This document shows, in pieces, positions 8,265 through 15,765 of a stretch of 64,000 nt of DNA. Both the position numbers and the translations under genes were made by a program. Every line of letters starts with the position of its first letter. Within the stretch, counting starts at the first letter, position 1. The notes under the pieces were generated by a model that did not search any database, was not told the DNA's origin, and saw nothing but the letters and a program-made list of their open reading frames with translations. The stretch spans positions 806,001 to 870,000 of the forward strand of contig NZ_CP084561.1 in NCBI RefSeq assembly GCF_021789315.1, written 5' to 3'. The stretch is from Arthrobacter sp. FW305-BF8 (GTDB taxonomy: Bacteria > Actinomycetota > Actinomycetes > Actinomycetales > Micrococcaceae).

Positions 8265-8792
8265 ATGAGTGCTCACCACAAGAAGCGGCTGGTCCTTATG
8301 CGCCACGCCAAAGCCGACTGGCCGGGCGGGGTGGCGGACCACGAGCGTCCCCTGGAGGAGCGTGGCCACCGCGAGGCCCCCCTCGCGGGCAAATGGCTGC
8401 TCAAGCACAACATCGTCCCGGATTTCATCCTGTGCTCCAGCGCTCTGCGAACTCGGCAGACGTGCACGTGGGTGTGCAGCGAACTCGGTGAGAAGGCTCC
8501 GACGCCGAAACTTGAGGACGGCCTCTACGGCGCCTCCGCACTGCGCATGCTTGCGGTCATCAACCACGTGCCGGACACGGTGACCACTCTGATGGTGATC
8601 TCCCACATGCCCGGCGTGCAGGATCTGGCCATGCACCTCGCCTCGCGGGATTCCAACCACGATGCCTACATGGATGCCGCAACGCGGTTTCCCACGAGCG
8701 GGCTGACCGTGCTGGAGACCGAGAAGCCCTGGGCGGAGCTTGATGGCCAGGATGCCAAGATCACGCACTTCAAGGTCCCGCGCGCACACTAG
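8265..8792 (+). CDS. SixA-like histidine phosphatase superfamily protein
   Basis: 175 residues. The N-terminal RHG-type motif is LVLMRHAKADW with the catalytic His, followed by HERPLEERGHREA; CSSALRTRQT supplies the second phosphate-binding Arg and VISHMPGVQDL the second His. Length and motif spacing fit SixA phosphohistidine phosphatases. It begins 42 bp after the winged-helix gene on the same strand, so cotranscription is possible. The physiological substrate in Actinobacteria is not established. Confidence 0.85.
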   Translation: MSAHHKKRLVLMRHAKADWPGGVADHERPLEERGHREAPLAGKWLLKHNIVPDFILCSSALRTRQTCTWVCSELGEKAPTPKLEDGLYGASALRMLAVINHVPDTVTTLMVISHMPGVQDLAMHLASRDSNHDAYMDAATRFPTSGLTVLETEKPWAELDGQDAKITHFKVPRAH

Positions 8793-8856
8793 CCTCACGC
8801 CCCGGCGCCCGGAACGGGCTTGGATGTGCCGGTCCGGCCCCATGGTTGCCGCTGAA

Positions 8857-9531
8857 TTATCGGCCGGGCGTCCGTCCGCCGGACCGCTGGGCGGGCGTTC
8901 TCTGGCCCGGCGTTCGCTGGGCAGGTTTCCGCGGGGCTGCCTGCTGGACAGGTTGAACAGATTTTTGCTGAACCGGTCGCTGCGCGGGCTGCCGGGCACC
9001 CGCCGGAAGCCTCGCCGCAGGACGGGCCGGTGCTCCGGCAGCCCGGGCAGAACCCACACCCCGGGCGGGACCCGCACCCCGGGGCCTGGCTGGACCGGTG
9101 GGTCGCGTGGGTTCTTTCCGCTGGGGCCGCCTCCGGGGCGGCCAGACCGCCGCGCAGAACAGCACCAGCAGCGTCAGGCATCCCGAGGCTGCCGCCAGAT
9201 AGAAATAGATGTCCGAATCCCGGGTGGTTACCGCCCGGCCCAGAGCGGCAGCATCCTGGTTGAAGGCGAGTCCCCACGTGCGCATGAAGGCGATGCTGCA
9301 CCCGATGAACAGGCTGGTTCCCACCCCGCCCGCCAGGAGGGCAAGGTAACGGTGGCGGGCAAAGGCTTCCGCCACGGACGCCACGTACCCCACGGCCACC
9401 GCGCCGAGGAATGCAACCAGCGCCGCCTCTTCGAGCGTGATGGACGTCAGCACCAGCAGGCCTGCCGCTGCGGCAAACGCACCGATCGCTGTCTTTCCGC
9501 TGTTACCCATGTGACGCATGGGACTAATCAT
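8857..9531 (-). CDS. Small multi-pass membrane protein with Pro/Arg-rich tail
   Basis: 224 residues. Four hydrophobic segments occupy residues about 13-130 (for example AIGAFAAAAGLLVLTSITLE and AAASGCLTLLVLFCAAVW). The last 90 residues are a strongly basic Pro/Ala/Arg-rich tail with QRTPGQR-like repeats, probably cytoplasmic. Its ATG overlaps the TetR stop as ATGA, making it the last gene of the YhgE operon. No family is recognised. Alternative in-frame starts lie 4 and 7 codons downstream. Confidence 0.68.
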   Translation of the reverse strand: MISPMRHMGNSGKTAIGAFAAAAGLLVLTSITLEEAALVAFLGAVAVGYVASVAEAFARHRYLALLAGGVGTSLFIGCSIAFMRTWGLAFNQDAAALGRAVTTRDSDIYFYLAAASGCLTLLVLFCAAVWPPRRRPQRKEPTRPTGPARPRGAGPARGVGSARAAGAPARPAARLPAGARQPAQRPVQQKSVQPVQQAAPRKPAQRTPGQRTPAQRSGGRTPGR

Positions 9532-10178
9532 CCCTGAGGATCGGGCCCCTTCAGCACGTAGCCGCGCATGATTGTCATGATGGCTGCAACGCTTTGGTCA
9601 CGGCTCCGTTCGGGGTTGTATGTCTGGCGGTCCAGCCCCACCACAAAGCAGGCGCCAAACACGGCCGCTTCCAGGCTTCCCCGGGAAATGGTGGCGTCCA
9701 CCGGGTACTGCGCAGCAACGTTTTCGATTGCCGTGCCGATCACGCGCAGGAGCCTGGTCCGGAGCTCGGCGAAAGTGTCCTGCCATTCGCTCGGAGTGCG
9801 CCACTGTTCGCCCACCCACAGCCTCGCGAAGGACGGATACTCGGCCATGAAATCCATGGCCTGGCCGATCATCGCCTCCATGCCGGCCAGGGGGTCCGCC
9901 GTTCCGCCGTTGACGCTGAGCAGCCTGGCCTCGAGGATGTCGACGCCGTGCCGCAGGAGCTGGGCGATCAGGTCGGACTTGCTGCCGAAGTTGTAGTAGA
10001 CGGTCCCCTTGGACACCCCGGCCGCAGCGGCGATCTCATCCACCGTCACACCTGCTGCGCCGCGTTCCCCAATCAGGTCCATGGATGCCTCGAACAGCTT
10101 CTGCTTCGTGGCGTTGGTCCGGCCGGGGCGGAGCTTCCTCGGTGCAGCGGGTTCCTGGTCCGCCTCCAGCGTGCTCAT
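9528..10178 (-). CDS. TetR-family transcriptional regulator
   Basis: 216 residues. The N-terminal helix-turn-helix is canonical (residues about 25-70: KLFEASMDLIGERGAAGVT, IAAAAGVSKGTVYYNFGSKS). The C-terminal ligand domain is generic for TetR. It is embedded as the third gene of a four-gene operon with 4-bp overlaps on both sides, and a perfect 20-bp palindrome in the operon promoter is its probable operator, so negative autoregulation of the transporter-like cassette is likely. The inducer is unknown. Confidence 0.92.
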   Translation of the reverse strand: MSTLEADQEPAAPRKLRPGRTNATKQKLFEASMDLIGERGAAGVTVDEIAAAAGVSKGTVYYNFGSKSDLIAQLLRHGVDILEARLLSVNGGTADPLAGMEAMIGQAMDFMAEYPSFARLWVGEQWRTPSEWQDTFAELRTRLLRVIGTAIENVAAQYPVDATISRGSLEAAVFGACFVVGLDRQTYNPERSRDQSVAAIMTIMRGYVLKGPDPQG

Positions 10179-12211
10179 ACAGCGATCTCCGGTTTCAGGG
10201 TCTTAAGGGTCCACAACTTGTTCTTTCTGACGGCCAGTGTCGAAAGTGCCATCCCCAGCAAAGTGTAGCCAAACAGCCCCGCCACCGTGGCCGGGATCAG
10301 GGACAGGTCCGCCCCGTAGACCAGGTGCCGCATGCCATCCACCACGTAACCCATGGGCAGGACCCGGTGGACGGCGTGCAGTGGTTCCGGTGTTGTCTGC
10401 CACGGGAAAGTGCCACCGGAGGAGACCAGCTGCAGCACGAGCAGGATCAGCACCACCAGCTTTCCCGGCGAACCGAGCAGCGCCACCACGCCCTGGATGA
10501 TGGCGCTGAACGCCATGGCGGCGGCAAGCAGGAAGAGCCACATCAGCCACGGATGGGCAGGATGCAGCCCAAGGCCGACGTTCACGACGACGGTGAGCAG
10601 GCTCGCCTGCACGGCGGACACCGCCAGGAACGGTAGCCAGCCCCCGACGGCGATCTTCCAGGCCGGCGCGTTGGAAGCCAGGGCGCGCTGGGTGATGGGC
10701 CGCATGGCCTGGACCAGCATGAAGATGCCGATCCACAGGGCCAGGGTCATGAAGAAGGGAGCCAGGCCAGCACCATAGGAGCCGGCCTTTGCCTGCGAGA
10801 CGTTGCTGACCGCAACGGGATCGGACATCACGGCCGAGAGGCTGCTCTTCTGCGAGTCATCGGGGTGGGGGACCTTGCCGGCTCCCCGGGACAAACCGTC
10901 AGCCAATTTCCCGGCACCGGCCGCGGCGGTGCCCGCTCCGCTTTCCAGTTGCGCCGCACCGTCGTCGAGCTTCCGGGCGCCCGCCGAGAGGGCGGCGGAA
11001 CCGTCCACGGCCATCTGCTCTCCGGTTGCCAGCGTTGCGGCCCCGGCTGCCAGCCGCTCTGCCCCGTCAGACGCCGTCGAGATGCCGCCGGTCAGCGCTG
11101 GGGCGGCGGCGGCCAGGCGCGCCGCGCCGGCACTGACCGCAGCTGATCCCTCGGAAAGCTGCTGGATCTGCGCGGCGTCTGCCTGGATCTTCGCTTTGGC
11201 GTCGCTGACCGGGCCGGAGGCAGCTGCGGAATCAACTTCCGCGAGCACCTTTTCTGCCTGTTCCTGGGTCAGGACGCCGGCGGCCACCAGCTTGCTGCTG
11301 GACTCCTGCAGCCGGCCGCGGAGGTCATTTTCTGCTGCCCCGAGCTGCCCGACGGCGTCCTGCACCTTGCTGTTGAGCGCTGCGTTTCCTGCCGCAACTT
11401 GCGCGGCACCGTCAGCGAGGCGCTGCGCGTCCGCCGGAAGCCCGGCCGTCTTGTCGCGCAGCTCCGCCAGCCCTCCGCTCAGCTGTCCGGCACCGGCCGA
11501 GAGTTCGTTGGCCCCGTCACGCAGCCTGACCTGGCCGTTGTAAAGGTCGGCGGCCCCGGTTTCCAGCTTCCCGGTTCCCTCATGCAGAGTCACGGTGCCC
11601 TTGTGCACCCGGGTGGCGCCGTCGGCCAGTTGGGTGGCGCCGTCGGCCGCCTTCACCATCTGAGTGTGGATGGTGCCGAACCCTGTGAGGAGCTGGTTGG
11701 CTGTCTCCGCGCCGACTTCCTTGGCCACCGACGCATGGACGGCAGTGGTCAGCTTGTCCACGATGGTGCTCAGCAGGTAATTGTTGGCGTCGTTGGTGGT
11801 GACGTTGAGCATGGCCTGGGCCGCCGAATCGAAGCTGCCGGGCGAGGCCAGGTTGGCGGAGAAGTCCTTCGGGATCCTGAGGGCGAAGGCGTACTTTCCG
11901 TCGCTGACGCCTTGGTCCGCCTCTGCCGCGGACGGGACCGTCTGCCAGTTGAACACGTGCCCGTCGAGGAGGCTGTCCGCCACCTTCCGCCCGGCCTCCA
12001 GCCGGGTTCCACTGCCGGTGGCCGCCCCGGTGTCCTCAACCACGAGCGCGGCGTCGATCCGGTCGAGGTTGCCGTACGGATTCCAGTTGGCGTAGAGGTA
12101 CACCGCGCCGTAGAGCAGCGGCACCAGGGCCAGGGCCAAGATGGTCAGCTTGGGCAGCAGCCCGCCGGTCATGCGCTTGAGTTCGGAGCGCGCCAGCCGC
12201 AAGACAGTCAC
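10175..12211 (-). CDS. YhgE/Pip family membrane protein
   Basis: 678 residues from a GTG start that overlaps the upstream stop (GTGA). One N-terminal membrane segment (about 20-40, LTILALALVPLLYGAVYLYA) is followed by a large external region and about five C-terminal segments (from about 480). The external region contains many heptad-like repeats (ADGATQLADGATRVHKG, LSAGAGQLSGGLAELRD) typical of YhgE/phage-infection-protein relatives of ABC-2 permeases. In this family the protein is usually linked with an ATPase or a TetR repressor; here it has both. It may export or position an envelope component; the substrate is unknown. Confidence 0.88.
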   Translation of the reverse strand: MTVLRLARSELKRMTGGLLPKLTILALALVPLLYGAVYLYANWNPYGNLDRIDAALVVEDTGAATGSGTRLEAGRKVADSLLDGHVFNWQTVPSAAEADQGVSDGKYAFALRIPKDFSANLASPGSFDSAAQAMLNVTTNDANNYLLSTIVDKLTTAVHASVAKEVGAETANQLLTGFGTIHTQMVKAADGATQLADGATRVHKGTVTLHEGTGKLETGAADLYNGQVRLRDGANELSAGAGQLSGGLAELRDKTAGLPADAQRLADGAAQVAAGNAALNSKVQDAVGQLGAAENDLRGRLQESSSKLVAAGVLTQEQAEKVLAEVDSAAASGPVSDAKAKIQADAAQIQQLSEGSAAVSAGAARLAAAAPALTGGISTASDGAERLAAGAATLATGEQMAVDGSAALSAGARKLDDGAAQLESGAGTAAAGAGKLADGLSRGAGKVPHPDDSQKSSLSAVMSDPVAVSNVSQAKAGSYGAGLAPFFMTLALWIGIFMLVQAMRPITQRALASNAPAWKIAVGGWLPFLAVSAVQASLLTVVVNVGLGLHPAHPWLMWLFLLAAAMAFSAIIQGVVALLGSPGKLVVLILLVLQLVSSGGTFPWQTTPEPLHAVHRVLPMGYVVDGMRHLVYGADLSLIPATVAGLFGYTLLGMALSTLAVRKNKLWTLKTLKPEIAV

Positions 12212-12954
12212 TTGACCGCCCCACCGCTCACGCTGGAGGCGCCGGTCACGCTGGAGTTTTTGTCCACATATTCGGACTTCGGGGGCGTTTTGGGGCCATT
12301 ATCTGGACAAAAACTCCCTGCGGAAGGATTGGTGGCGGCGTTGCCGATTTCCGCAGTCGGACCGGTCCAGCCGTCCGGGAGGGACATGACGGTTGCGACG
12401 ACTGCGAGGGGCCGGCCGCCGTCGTACGCCAACTCCGTAAGACGCGGCAGCCAGTGGGCAGAATCGGAACCGTGCCGGTCAGGGGAGTCCACCACCAGGA
12501 GGTCCGTCCCGGGGTTGGCGAGGGCCAGCGCCGTGAGGAGCTCGGTGTGGCGCGCCGGCGGCAGCTGCTCCGTCCACAGGCCGGCGACGTCCTCGAAGCG
12601 GTTGACCTTCAGCCACGGCTTGCTGAGCAGGGCGCCGCGGTAGCGCCGGGGGATCAGGGCCAGATCCTCCGTCACCAGGTCCGCGACGCTCAGGTGCTGT
12701 TCGGGTTCGTTGACGCCGGGGGAGTCCACCAGTGCGCTGGCGCGGCGCAGCGGCCGGACCCCTGCCGAGCCGTCCCAACTGGCGGTGCCGCCGTCGGGCT
12801 TCATCCTGCCGCTGAGCACCAGGGCGAGGGCCGTGCGCCGGTCCTGGCGGTCACCGGCAACCAGCAGCAGTTCGCCGCGGGCCACCTGCAGGGACGTCGG
12901 CGGCAGGAGGTCGAGCCGCCGGCCTTTGACGGTGAGCTGTCGTGCGCAGAGCAA
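12208..12954 (-). CDS. Degenerate ABC-type ATPase domain protein partnered with YhgE
   Basis: 248 residues from a TTG start with AAAGG 6 nt upstream. The fold is recognisable from LTVKGRRLDLLPPTSLQVARG and the order of motifs, but the Walker A region reads GDRQDRRT (no GK[ST]), no LSGGQ signature is visible where LPPARHTELL stands, and Walker B is LLVVDSPD with Ser in place of the catalytic Glu. It probably does not hydrolyse ATP in the usual way. Residues about 212-234 are encoded by a 65-bp palindromic repeat found elsewhere in the window, so the C-terminus is a late addition. The stop overlaps the YhgE start. Confidence 0.75.
   Translation of the reverse strand: MLCARQLTVKGRRLDLLPPTSLQVARGELLLVAGDRQDRRTALALVLSGRMKPDGGTASWDGSAGVRPLRRASALVDSPGVNEPEQHLSVADLVTEDLALIPRRYRGALLSKPWLKVNRFEDVAGLWTEQLPPARHTELLTALALANPGTDLLVVDSPDRHGSDSAHWLPRLTELAYDGGRPLAVVATVMSLPDGWTGPTAEIGNAATNPSAGSFCPDNGPKTPPKSEYVDKNSSVTGASSVSGGAVK
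12253..12317. repeat. Dispersed palindromic repeat, copy 1 (inside a reading frame)
   Basis: 65 bp bounded by GGAGTTTTTGTCCA and its exact inverse TGGACAAAAACTCC. The same bounding arms occur at 17656-17718 and 26979-27043 with different interiors. Here the repeat is read through in the minus-strand ABC-like gene near its 3' end. Confidence 0.85.
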
Positions 12955-12985
12955 AGCGAGCCTTTCGCAGAAGTTGTCTGCTTCA

Positions 12986-13014
12986 AGCCTAACTGAACTG
13001 ACTAGTCAGTTCAA
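12986..13014 (-). promoter_or_regulatory. Promoter of the YhgE operon with embedded TetR-type operator
   Basis: On the minus strand TTGAAC (13014-13009) and TAGGCT (12991-12986) are separated by exactly 17 bp, a good -35/-10 pair, about 32 bp before the TTG start at 12954. The perfect 20-bp palindrome TGAACTGACTAGTCAGTTCA (12994-13013) covers the -35 box and most of the spacer, the position expected for a repressor operator. The TetR protein encoded in the operon is the obvious candidate to bind it. Confidence 0.78.
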
Positions 13015-13021
13015 ATAGGAA

Positions 13022-14479
13022 TCAGAGGCCGTACTTTTCCAGCAGCCGCAGCCAGACCTCGCTGATGGTGGGGTAGGCGGGAACCGCGTGCCAGAGTCGG
13101 TCCAGCGGAACTTCGCCGACGACGGCGATGGTCGCCGCGTGCAAGAGTTCGGCAACGTCGGGCCCCGCGAACGTTGCGCCGAGGAGCACCTTGCGGTCCT
13201 CGTCCACCACCAGCTGCGCCCAGCCCTTGTAGTTCCGGGCGTGCAGGGAGGAGCCGGCGACTTCGATGGGCAACTCCACCGATGATGCGTTGTAGCCGTC
13301 CTTGCGGGCCTGCTCCAGCGACCTGCCGACGTTGGCCAGCTCAGGGTCGGTGAACACCACGTTGGGAATGGCATGTTCGTCGGCTGTCTGCGCGTACCGG
13401 CTCCACGGCCCAGGCTCCCCGCGCAGCTCGCCCTTGGCCCTGGCGGCAATGGCTGCGCCGGTGGCCCGGGCCTCGTACTTGCCCTGGTGGGTCAGCAGCA
13501 CCTTGCCTGCTGCATCGCCCACCGCGTACAGCCAGGGAGCATCGTCATTGCCCGATGCTTCCGCTACGAGGCCGGTCGAATCGGTGCTGACGGTCAGCGG
13601 CTTGCCGTCGGCGGCGGTCAGCCCCACACTGTCCAGCCCCAGCCCTTCAAGCGCGGGCCGCCGGCCGGTCGACACCAGCAGCCTGTCCACCGAAACGGTG
13701 TCGCCGCCGTCGAGCGTGAGCGTCAGGGAACCGTCCGAGTTCCTGCGGACGCTGCGGGTCTTGGTGTCGAGCCGGAGCTCCACGCCGTCGGCCCGCAGGC
13801 CGGCGGCCACCAGTTCCGCGGCCTCATTGGGAAAATTGCGCAGCAGCCCGCTGCGCGCCACCAGCGTGACCGTGGACCCGAGGCGGGCAAACGCCTGGGC
13901 AAGCTCGGTTCCGGCGACGCCCCCGCCCAACACGCCAAGCCGTCCGGGGACTTCCTTTGCCGAAGTTGCCTCCCGCGTGCCCCAGTACTCAACGTCGGAC
14001 AGCCCGTCGACGGGCGGCCGGTTGGGCGTGGAGCCGTTGGCAAGCACGACGGCGTGACGCGCCGTGAGTGCGTAATCGTCGCCGTCCAGCCCGGCTACCC
14101 CCACTGTCCGCTCGCCGGTGATGCGTGCCCGGCCGCGGATCAGCTCGATGCCTGCGCCCTCCACCCATTCCACCTGGCTGGCATCCTGCCAGTGGGACGT
14201 GAAGGAGTCGCGCCGCTTGAGGACCGCGGCCGCGTCAAGGGTTCGTGTCACGGCCTCGCTGGCGCCTGGAACTGACTGGGCCCCGTGCAGTGCGGTGCCC
14301 GGGCGCAGCAGTGCCTTGGACGGCATGCACGCCCAGTAGGAGCATTCGCCACCCACCAGCTCGGCTTCCACCAGGACCGCCGTGAGGCCGCCCTGCACCA
14401 CCCGGTCCGCGGCATTTTCCCCTGCCGCGCCTGCGCCGATCACAATGACATCGAATTCCCGTTCAACAAGACGTGGCAT
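13022..14479 (-). CDS. FAD-dependent pyridine nucleotide-disulfide oxidoreductase
   Basis: 485 residues. The N-terminal dinucleotide fold reads VIVIGAGAAGENAADRV, and the redox-active cysteines stand in GGECSYWACMPSKALL (CX4C), as in lipoamide dehydrogenase and mercuric reductase. A second NAD fold is LGVLGGGVAGTELAQAF, the FAD site ends in YAVGDAAGKVLLTHQGKYEA, and the C-terminal dimerisation domain ends with HAVPAYPTISEVWLRLLE, where the His is followed by Ala-Val-Pro rather than the exact HPHPT of E3 enzymes. It is not next to dehydrogenase-complex genes, so a general disulfide or quinone reductase is as likely as Lpd. It stops 8 bp beyond the TetR-type operator. Confidence 0.85.
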   Translation of the reverse strand: MPRLVEREFDVIVIGAGAAGENAADRVVQGGLTAVLVEAELVGGECSYWACMPSKALLRPGTALHGAQSVPGASEAVTRTLDAAAVLKRRDSFTSHWQDASQVEWVEGAGIELIRGRARITGERTVGVAGLDGDDYALTARHAVVLANGSTPNRPPVDGLSDVEYWGTREATSAKEVPGRLGVLGGGVAGTELAQAFARLGSTVTLVARSGLLRNFPNEAAELVAAGLRADGVELRLDTKTRSVRRNSDGSLTLTLDGGDTVSVDRLLVSTGRRPALEGLGLDSVGLTAADGKPLTVSTDSTGLVAEASGNDDAPWLYAVGDAAGKVLLTHQGKYEARATGAAIAARAKGELRGEPGPWSRYAQTADEHAIPNVVFTDPELANVGRSLEQARKDGYNASSVELPIEVAGSSLHARNYKGWAQLVVDEDRKVLLGATFAGPDVAELLHAATIAVVGEVPLDRLWHAVPAYPTISEVWLRLLEKYGL

Positions 14480-14609
14480 GGCAAAAGCCTACGCCCAGGC
14501 CTGCCGCGGACTTCGGCACGCGCTGCCGTAACAATGAACCCCGCCGTTCTGGGGACATGGGACATCCGCTACGGTGAGGAAAAGTACGGACAGTGCAAAG
14601 GAGCCTTCC

Positions 14610-15338
14610 ATGCAGCCCTCCAACGTGGTTCCGCCGGCCCGCTTCGGTGCCCAGGCCCGCCTGCGCGCCCTGCAGTCGGACATTATGGAGCTGATCCTCG
14701 ACCGTGGACTGGAGCCCGGCGACGCCCTTCCCACCGAAAACGAGCTGTGCCTCGCCCTCGGCGTGGGCCGGAACACCCTGCGGGAGTCACTGAAGGTCCT
14801 GCAGGCGCTGGGGGTCATCGAGATCCGGCACGGCTTCGGCATGTTCGTTGCACCCAGCAATTTCGAATCCCTCGCCGACGGTCTGATTTTCCGCGGGCGG
14901 CTCTCGCTGCGCCACCATGGCCTGGAAGCGCGGCAGCTCGTGGACGTCCGGCACGCGCTGGAGGCGGGGCTCATTGGAAGTGCAATGGATGAGATGACGG
15001 CCGAACAGCTGGCCGCCATCGAGGAGTCCGTGATCCGGATGGAGGAGAGCGCGGAAGCGGGGGATGCCTTTGTGGAAGCCGATGCCGAGTTCCACCGCAG
15101 GCTCTTTGAACCCCTTAACAATGAACTCCTGCTGAACCTGCTCGGCGTCTTCTGGAAGGTTTACCGCAAGATCTATGCCGAAGTCGGACCCGGAGTGCAG
15201 GATCTGCCGGCACTGGCTGCAGTGCACCGGAACATCTATTCGGCAGTGGCTGCCGGGGACAGGGCCCGGGCAGCCCGCGAGCTGACGCACCACTTCGAGG
15301 GGTTCCGCCAGCGGATACGTGAGGCGGTTGCCGAATAG
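14610..15338 (+). CDS. GntR/FadR-family transcriptional regulator (FCD domain)
   Basis: 242 residues from the ATG at 14610, chosen because AAAGGAG lies 6 nt upstream; the open frame begins 12 codons earlier without such a site. The N-terminal winged helix includes GLEPGDALPTENELCLALGV and NTLRESLKVLQALGVIEIRHG. The C-terminal helical FCD domain contains the metal-site pattern with EADAEFHRRLFEP and the later HRNIYSAVAAGD and LTHHFEG histidines. FCD members respond to small carboxylates or sugar acids. The next gene on this strand is pckG, 430 bp away past a divergent tRNA, so control of gluconeogenesis is possible but only by position. Confidence 0.9.
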   Translation: MQPSNVVPPARFGAQARLRALQSDIMELILDRGLEPGDALPTENELCLALGVGRNTLRESLKVLQALGVIEIRHGFGMFVAPSNFESLADGLIFRGRLSLRHHGLEARQLVDVRHALEAGLIGSAMDEMTAEQLAAIEESVIRMEESAEAGDAFVEADAEFHRRLFEPLNNELLLNLLGVFWKVYRKIYAEVGPGVQDLPALAAVHRNIYSAVAAGDRARAARELTHHFEGFRQRIREAVAE

Positions 15339-15372
15339 GAAGCCCGGTTGCGGACTAACCCATGCTTAAAGC

Positions 15373-15408
15373 AGAAGGTCCGCACCGGTTTCCCGGTGCG
15401 GACCTTCT
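15373..15408 (-). terminator. Stem-loop terminator after tRNA-Arg
   Basis: AGAAGGTCCGCACCGG pairs with its full inverse across a short loop, ending 5 nt past the tRNA 3' end on the minus strand. It could also stop transcription from the FadR-type gene on the plus strand. Confidence 0.8.
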
Positions 15409-15413
15409 CTTTG

Positions 15414-15487
<74 letters not shown>

Positions 15488-15572
15488 ATCTCCGGTTCCC
15501 GGCGAGTTTTTCGCTCGCCCCGAACCTCGAATAACTTTACGCGAGGACGGCCGCAGTTCCAAATCGAGAACC

Positions 15573-15642
15573 GTGTAATTTACACGACTAGACCGGTCTA
15601 TGTGACCTTCGTCACTAATTTCGACTTTTCTAAATCGAAATT
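15573..15642 (+). promoter_or_regulatory. Cluster of four dyad-symmetric sites in the pckG leader
   Basis: Four separate perfect palindromes follow one another upstream of pckG: GTGTAATTTACAC (15573-15585), TAGACCGGTCTA (15589-15600), GTGAC-4-GTCAC (15602-15615) and AATTTCGA-10-TCGAAATT (15617-15642). Such a cluster in front of a gluconeogenic gene suggests several overlapping regulator sites, but I cannot assign a regulator to any of them. Confidence 0.55.
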
Positions 15643-15765
15643 CCCTGAATTTCCGCGGAAGTTGAGTCGCGGCGGGCAGGACATCCGATGTCTGACCGCT
15701 AATTGGTCCAGATCATCAGAAATAGCATTTAGCACACACCACTGAACCCGAGGAAGGGAACTGCA

